From Paramarasmius palmivorus (Eukaryota > Basidiomycota > Agaricomycetes > Agaricales > Marasmiaceae), in contig JAYKXP010000107.1 of assembly GCA_037176845.1 (NCBI GenBank), positions 1 to 64,000 on the forward strand: a DNA stretch of 64,000 bases. Reading direction: 5' to 3'. Numbering within the stretch: the stretch's first letter is position 1; each line of letters begins with the position of its first letter. The position numbers and the translations under genes are program-made. The notes beneath the pieces were generated by a model, which searched no databases, was not told the DNA's origin, and worked only from the letters and a program-made list of their open reading frames with translations. Of this stretch, positions 59,401-64,000 are shown piece after piece.

Positions 59401-61056
59401 GGAACGTTGATTACCACTGCGCATTGGGGCGCTACTCGAGGAAGCAGAGACTGAGCTCATTGACGATGCCAAAGATGATGGTTGGGAAGCTGAAGGCGTA
59501 CGAGGTTCATCCCCGCTGGGCCGAGGAGTTGAAGGTTCTACGACTATAGCAGATGTCGTCGATACCCCACTGGTGGTGGTTGTAAGATCCGTCTGTGACT
59601 CGGCCGCTTTTGACGGTTCATCGGTGGTAGCCGCATCAGAAGTAACGTCAACCTCCATTGGCTTAACCTCATCCCTGTCGACACCTTGTCCGCTGCCAGA
59701 AACGGTTTGTTCCTGGGAGTGACTGGTAGGCTTCTCCGTGCTCTCCTTTTCGTGGACAACATCCATGGCGTCTGTCGTTGATGTCGGTACGACATTCTCT
59801 TTCTCCTCTCGACTCTTTTCCTTTTCTTCCTTCTTATCCTTCTTCTCTATACCCGTATAACCAGCCAAATCCGAACGAACACGTTTGATAGCCCTTTCAA
59901 CCCTAACACTCTCCAGATCATCCGTTCGTACTCTCACAAACCTCCGCCACACTCGCGTTTGCCGTAAGCCAACCATATTTGATACTGTGGTCAGATATGA
60001 CGCGAGGGCAGTGGCTTGTACCGAAGGTGCAGGCAGTGAGGCTGCAATGTCGTTAGAATTGGTGAATGATTGGAATGGATCGTTGACTTCGACTGAGGGT
60101 GACTGTGCAGGTGATGGCAGTCCTGAAGCTGTTATGGAAGGTGCTGCACTAGAATTATTTGTCCTTCGAGCAAGAGAGGAACGACGGCCTGTTTTATTCG
60201 CAGAAGGAGATGCAAGCCTGGAAAGGGTGTTCAGGAAAGCGGATTTCCGCTTCGCTGGTGTGGTGGCGGGGATAGTAGATGGGTCTAATGGAAGAGCAGG
60301 CAGTTTGGCACTTGGGATTGTATCCTGGAGTTTCTGGTGAAGGTCAACCAGCTCCATGGCAGTTCGAGTAAGGGTCAGGTTATGAGTGGGCGCTGGATGA
60401 AGGGTTCGTATAAGCACGCGGTATGATCGTACAAGAAAAGTAAAAAGTAAGGAGGCCGTGCGTCAGAGTTACACGCATGTGAAAGGGAACCTTGGGTCTA
60501 CGCCGTCATTCCGCGCGCGGCGCAAGATCGACGGAGAGGAACGACTGACAGCCCCACTCGAAGATCATGAAAGAGCGGTGTGAACAGTAGAGGAAAACTC
60601 ACTCTTTATGTAAATGCTATACGATCTCGCGTCGTGCGGGCTCTCGGCAACACTGACGCTCCATGGACCGTCCGCTTCTACACGAACAGGATGTCTTCGA
60701 GGTGCAGTATTCATGATGTCTTGTTCTTTGCTTTTGCCCTTGTCTCGTGTGATACGATGTGATACGGAACGATCTAGACGGCGATCTTGTGCGTCTCTAT
60801 GTTGGTTCGGAATGGAAGGGGTAACTGAATCGACGACACCAGGTCGGGATGGGTGTGGTTGTAGTTGATGATGATGGTGATAAAAGTCTTGCTGCTCGGT
60901 CAAGGTATCAACAGTCCGCGAGCTGTCCAAGCTTCTGCGAGAGTCTCGAGATGATGTCGCCTTGTGGTTGACGTTGAGACCAAAGACAGAAAGGCCGAAC
61001 CGACTCGACTGGAACTGTGAATTGTTACTGCGGGTCAATGTAGCTGCTACGGACAT
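56426..61056 (-). CDS. PX-domain AGC-family serine/threonine kinase
   Basis: Large multi-exon gene, roughly 1400 aa. The first ATG of the chosen exon is at 61056; an upstream exon is possible. The PX-like domain starts PWSVSVAESPHDARSYSIYI, crosses an intron (A|GTGAGT joined to CAG|CG) and continues PTHNLTLTRTAMELVDLHQK. A long Ser/Thr-rich linker follows. The kinase has the Gly-rich loop LGKGCAGKVLLV, the Lys in YAMKAITKRH, the catalytic loop YRDLKPENIL, DFG in VLTDFGLSKEF, the activation loop TFCGTAEYLAPEV and VDWWSFGTMLFEMLTG. These motifs and YRD rather than HRD identify the AGC group. The AGC tail carries TPFWANN, a turn segment and a hydrophobic-motif candidate FDGYSF, then a very long acidic and Ser/Pro-rich C-terminal extension ending at 56426. 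PX domains bind phosphoinositides, so endosomal or vacuolar membrane recruitment is likely by analogy with SGK3. Confidence 0.85.
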
Positions 61057-63777
61057 GAGTAAAAAGGAAAAGAAAAAAAAACTCACAGAAAGTATGGATC
61101 AGACCTTGAGGCAACTGCGTGTACCGGGTGTGTCCTGTTGATATCGAAAGCACGGTTGCCTCGAGGCTTCCCCTAAGACCAACAGAATCTAGACTTGCGG
61201 CCTAACCGCCAATTAAGATGAATACTTTTTGTCGTCGTCGTCGAGCTCTGCGATGAGCAGCAGAGACAGAAGAGAAGGGGGTAAGGAATGGAATGATACT
61301 GGATGCAGATGAAGAATAAGGACGGCGAATGGGGTGTTTCCTCACCAAAATTGGGGGTCCAAAAATTGGCAATGACCAAATAAGGTTAGCAATTATATAA
61401 TTTACTGACAGATTCTCACGGCCAAAACCTTGACCTCCGTCGCTTAGGTCGGTCGCCTGCAAGTCGCCTGTTTATTGTGTCGCTTAGGCCTCCTTTGTTT
61501 CACCAACACTCATCTGCAGCAACACGCAACGCTCGTCTTTTCAAACCTTTGTCTTTCGTCTCGGATTTTTCATCCTTTTTTCAACTCAGTGTGAGTTTAT
61601 GTGTCCCTGTGCATATGGATAGATGACAGGAAAAGGAAGGACCTGCCATTATTAACTGTCTTTCCTGGAATGGTTATGCTTTCCATAATTCGATATTCAA
61701 CATGCATAGGATTCTCCCGATATGCGTATCAACCAAGTATCTACACGAATCACAACCATCGAATGGATAACTTCTCTCCGCTCTTACCGTTGGCGTTTAA
61801 AACCCAGAGTCAACGCTTCCAACCCACTGCCCCCTTAATTCTCCGTACAGCTGCATAAGCTTGCCTCACACGCCCCCTAGGACTCATCAATCATCTCATC
61901 AAGATTCCAGAATCCAAAACCATAAATCCCAAGAACATACATCCATTTATGTCCTCTGTGCACCGCCAGCTGCACGTTACGGCAAACCTCTTAGTCTATT
62001 CTCACTCTAGACACGAAATGAAATCATCCACAAACAAACAGAACTCTGACTCGCTCGCCTATCTAAATTCCCTTCTTTATTATCCTCAGCTCGACTAACC
62101 TCCTTCTCCCGCCACTTCCAACTTCCAAGCCTTCACACGACAATTGTCCTACAAAATACCTCCGTCGACGCTCATCCGCATTTACCGGTCCCCCGAGCAC
62201 CACTCAACGACGCGACATCACAACATCAAAACGTGCAAACCTGTACCTGATTTCCCAACCAACCACACAACTTCCTCCGAGTCCATCCACATCTCTGATA
62301 TCAACCCGTCTTGCTGTAAGCACTTACTCAGACTGATACTCATCCGCGTCCAAGATCTCCGGAAGAAGAATCAAATCTGAACATATCAAACATTCGACTT
62401 CGACTTCGTACAGCAGAACCATTCCTCATGTACATCACGAAAATCAGATGCCAAAACACTCCTGGTCCTCGAGGCTCGTGAACCCCAATTCGTCAAACCA
62501 ATTGCGCCATCGCCAGACTCCAACCCATATCCTTCGTCCCGTCCCCGTCATCGTCATAAACTACATCACCCCGAAAAAAGATGCATGCGAAAGTGGTGCT
62601 ACGCCCTACGCCCTACGCCCAACCGCCGAGTAACTTTGGACCTTGGGAACGTTTTCTAGGTCGCCGGTAGAGCATATATACCGGGAAACGCCGAGTTTAT
62701 TCCTCGACGCTCGTTGACGTCCTTCAGATACTTATCCAAGACGCGAGTATCGATTTTTGAACCTCTTATCGGTGACGCGTTACTGTACGATAGGAAAGCT
62801 CAGTCATGCTGTGACGAAGCACTACCCTGTCTAGACCAGATAACAAGCTCGAGAAGTAAGAACTCTACTTCTTAGCTATCTATGTCACTATTAGGATTGC
62901 TTACTACTCCTACTATAACAGTAGGATACGGACGTGTCGCTACAAGCATTCAGATATGTAACCGCACTACTCTAGGCCAAAAACGAAAACCAACCAATCA
63001 GATCGTGCGAGTTTGACGCGCCCGCCGCCACGAGCCCGACAGATCCGCTGGAAATAGCAAGAAGAGCCCGACCGACGCGTTGTCCTGTCATTCATGGTTC
63101 AACGTGTCCCATATCCCCTCTCCGTAAAATATGACCAAATCCTTTGAAACACGAACACGAAGGGTTGAAACGTTGACTGTCATCCATGCCTTGGTAACGA
63201 CAGATTACTTACAGGCCGACACCTGCCGACACGTACAAGTTTCCCACTGCCAGACCCTAGATGCGCTGGACCAACGGAAGAATTTCGGGTAAGCACCAGC
63301 GGTCGAGGTCGATTCAAGCTTTTTTTATTTTCACCGATGCTTGTAGTCACACGAAAACGAAGGAGAAATCCCAGCTTGAAGGTAGATTCAGAACTGTCGA
63401 TCGCGAGTATACGAGTTGGGGTAACTCCAAGCAGGCATCTCCAGCGGTCGACGTAAAACAGAAGAACTCGGGCCCAGACCCTCTCGACCACGAACGTTCA
63501 ACCCCAAAAAAACTCACGATCACCTGACATACCCAAAAAGGCACTTATTACGCGTGACCTTGACGCAATTGGCCCAAACGCGTCCCGCGCTTGGTTCGGG
63601 TGTTCCCCGGTCACACGTCCTTCCTTTCCTTCCATTTCTTCCCTGTCCCTGTCCCGTATCCATCCTCTTCCCCCTTCCTTTCTCTCCCTTCCGCCCCCTT
63701 CTTGATTCCTGACTTTCCCCCAACAATCCGAAAAGAGCTACCCCCAAAAACTTCCTTGGCTTGGCTTAGGGGTCGAG
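61057..63777. other. Gene-poor divergent intergenic region
   Basis: Promoter and leader sequence of the minus-strand kinase lie on the left, and the upstream region of the plus-strand acidic-protein gene on the right. From about 61860 to 62640 the plus strand is C/A/T-rich and strikingly poor in G; short tandem CTACGCC units occur at about 62604-62624. Small open frames here have no domain or consistent splicing. I see no supportable gene. Confidence 0.5.
63609..63777 (+). promoter_or_regulatory. Pyrimidine-rich core promoter / leader upstream of the 63778 gene
   Basis: The plus strand is almost entirely C and T from about 63615 to 63715 (for example TTCCTTTCCTTCCATTTCTT), ending 60-70 bp before the ATG. 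CT-rich tracts just upstream of the start are a common feature of strongly transcribed filamentous fungal genes. Confidence 0.5.
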
Positions 63778-64000
63778 ATGGCATCAACAGCAGACGACTT
63801 ACCTAAAAACCCCAACCCCATCCTCGACGACGAAGAAGGAGAAGAAAGCGATACCTACGACGACTTTGACGGTGAAGCGGACGGTGAGGTATGCCCAACC
63901 GGTTTTTCTTGTGTTACGCCAGCTAGCGGAATGGCTGAGGTATTTTCGCTAGGGCGCGGAATATGATGACGAGGAGTACGAAGAAGGGTATGAGGATGAC
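63778..64000 (+). CDS. N terminus of an acidic protein (3' end outside window)
   Basis: Exon 1 (63778-63888, 37 codons) begins MASTADDLPKNPNPILDDEE and is strongly acidic. A GTATGC donor at 63889 and a TTCGCTAG acceptor ending at 63952 define a 64-bp intron that keeps the frame. Exon 2 starts GAEYDDEEYEEGYEDD and runs off the window. The ATG is supported by the CT-rich leader. The acidic, Tyr-containing N terminus suggests a nuclear or chromatin-associated factor, but nothing diagnostic is visible and no function is assigned. Confidence 0.65.

Noticed and set aside
63180..63491. 103-codon minus-strand frame
   Set aside because: It lies in the promoter region of the downstream gene and has no domain or plausible leader.
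1..64000. CRISPR arrays, bacterial operons or phage genes
   Set aside because: Spliced genes, a LINE and fungal protein families show a eukaryotic nuclear sequence; no direct-repeat/spacer pattern was seen.

Overview
The window is nuclear DNA of a filamentous basidiomycete, most likely an Agaricomycete. The reasons are genes split into short exons by roughly 50-60 bp introns with GTRNGT donors, an F-box protein of the style typical of mushrooms, a sedolisin peptidase, a Tad1-like LINE, and a lineage-specific gene family whose closest resemblance I recall is to marasmioid/omphalotoid hypothetical proteins. No species can be named from the sequence alone.

Layout, 0-48 kb: a tandem segmental array. 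Four paralogues of one uncharacterised multi-exon gene lie on the plus strand (1-2285, cut at the window start; 18397-20885; 27521-29813; 41876-44646). They share exon phases, an N-terminal 'NNVxGNQ'-like motif and an identical C-terminal signature, and all look open. Each copy sits in a larger duplicated unit, so kilobase-scale blocks upstream and downstream can be matched between units. The flanks hold eroded minus-strand exon-like pieces, some resembling a polytopic membrane protein. Unit-specific insertions explain the uneven spacing: an 806-bp inverted-terminal-repeat element (3879-4684), an 11-kb LINE (4699-15717, with a 12-bp target-site duplication and a poly(A) tail) and a 942-bp hAT-like element (25881-26822, with an 'empty site' in unit 4). 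The LINE is split by a 2.26-kb giant palindromic foldback element (5856-8118). Copy 4 carries an internal duplication of an exon-intron-exon segment, plus coding microsatellite expansions.

Layout, 48-64 kb: ordinary conserved fungal genes. These are an F-box protein (+, 48210-49931), a major facilitator transporter (-, 49990-52186), a secreted sedolisin/tripeptidyl-peptidase-like S53 protease (-, 52712-55328), a large PX-domain AGC-type Ser/Thr kinase (-, 56426-61056), and the start of an acidic protein (+, from 63778). The 61.1-63.8 kb interval is a gene-poor divergent intergenic region.

No operon-like logic joins these genes. The main story is a young, still diversifying local gene-family expansion that is being invaded by nested transposons, next to a stable single-copy neighbourhood.
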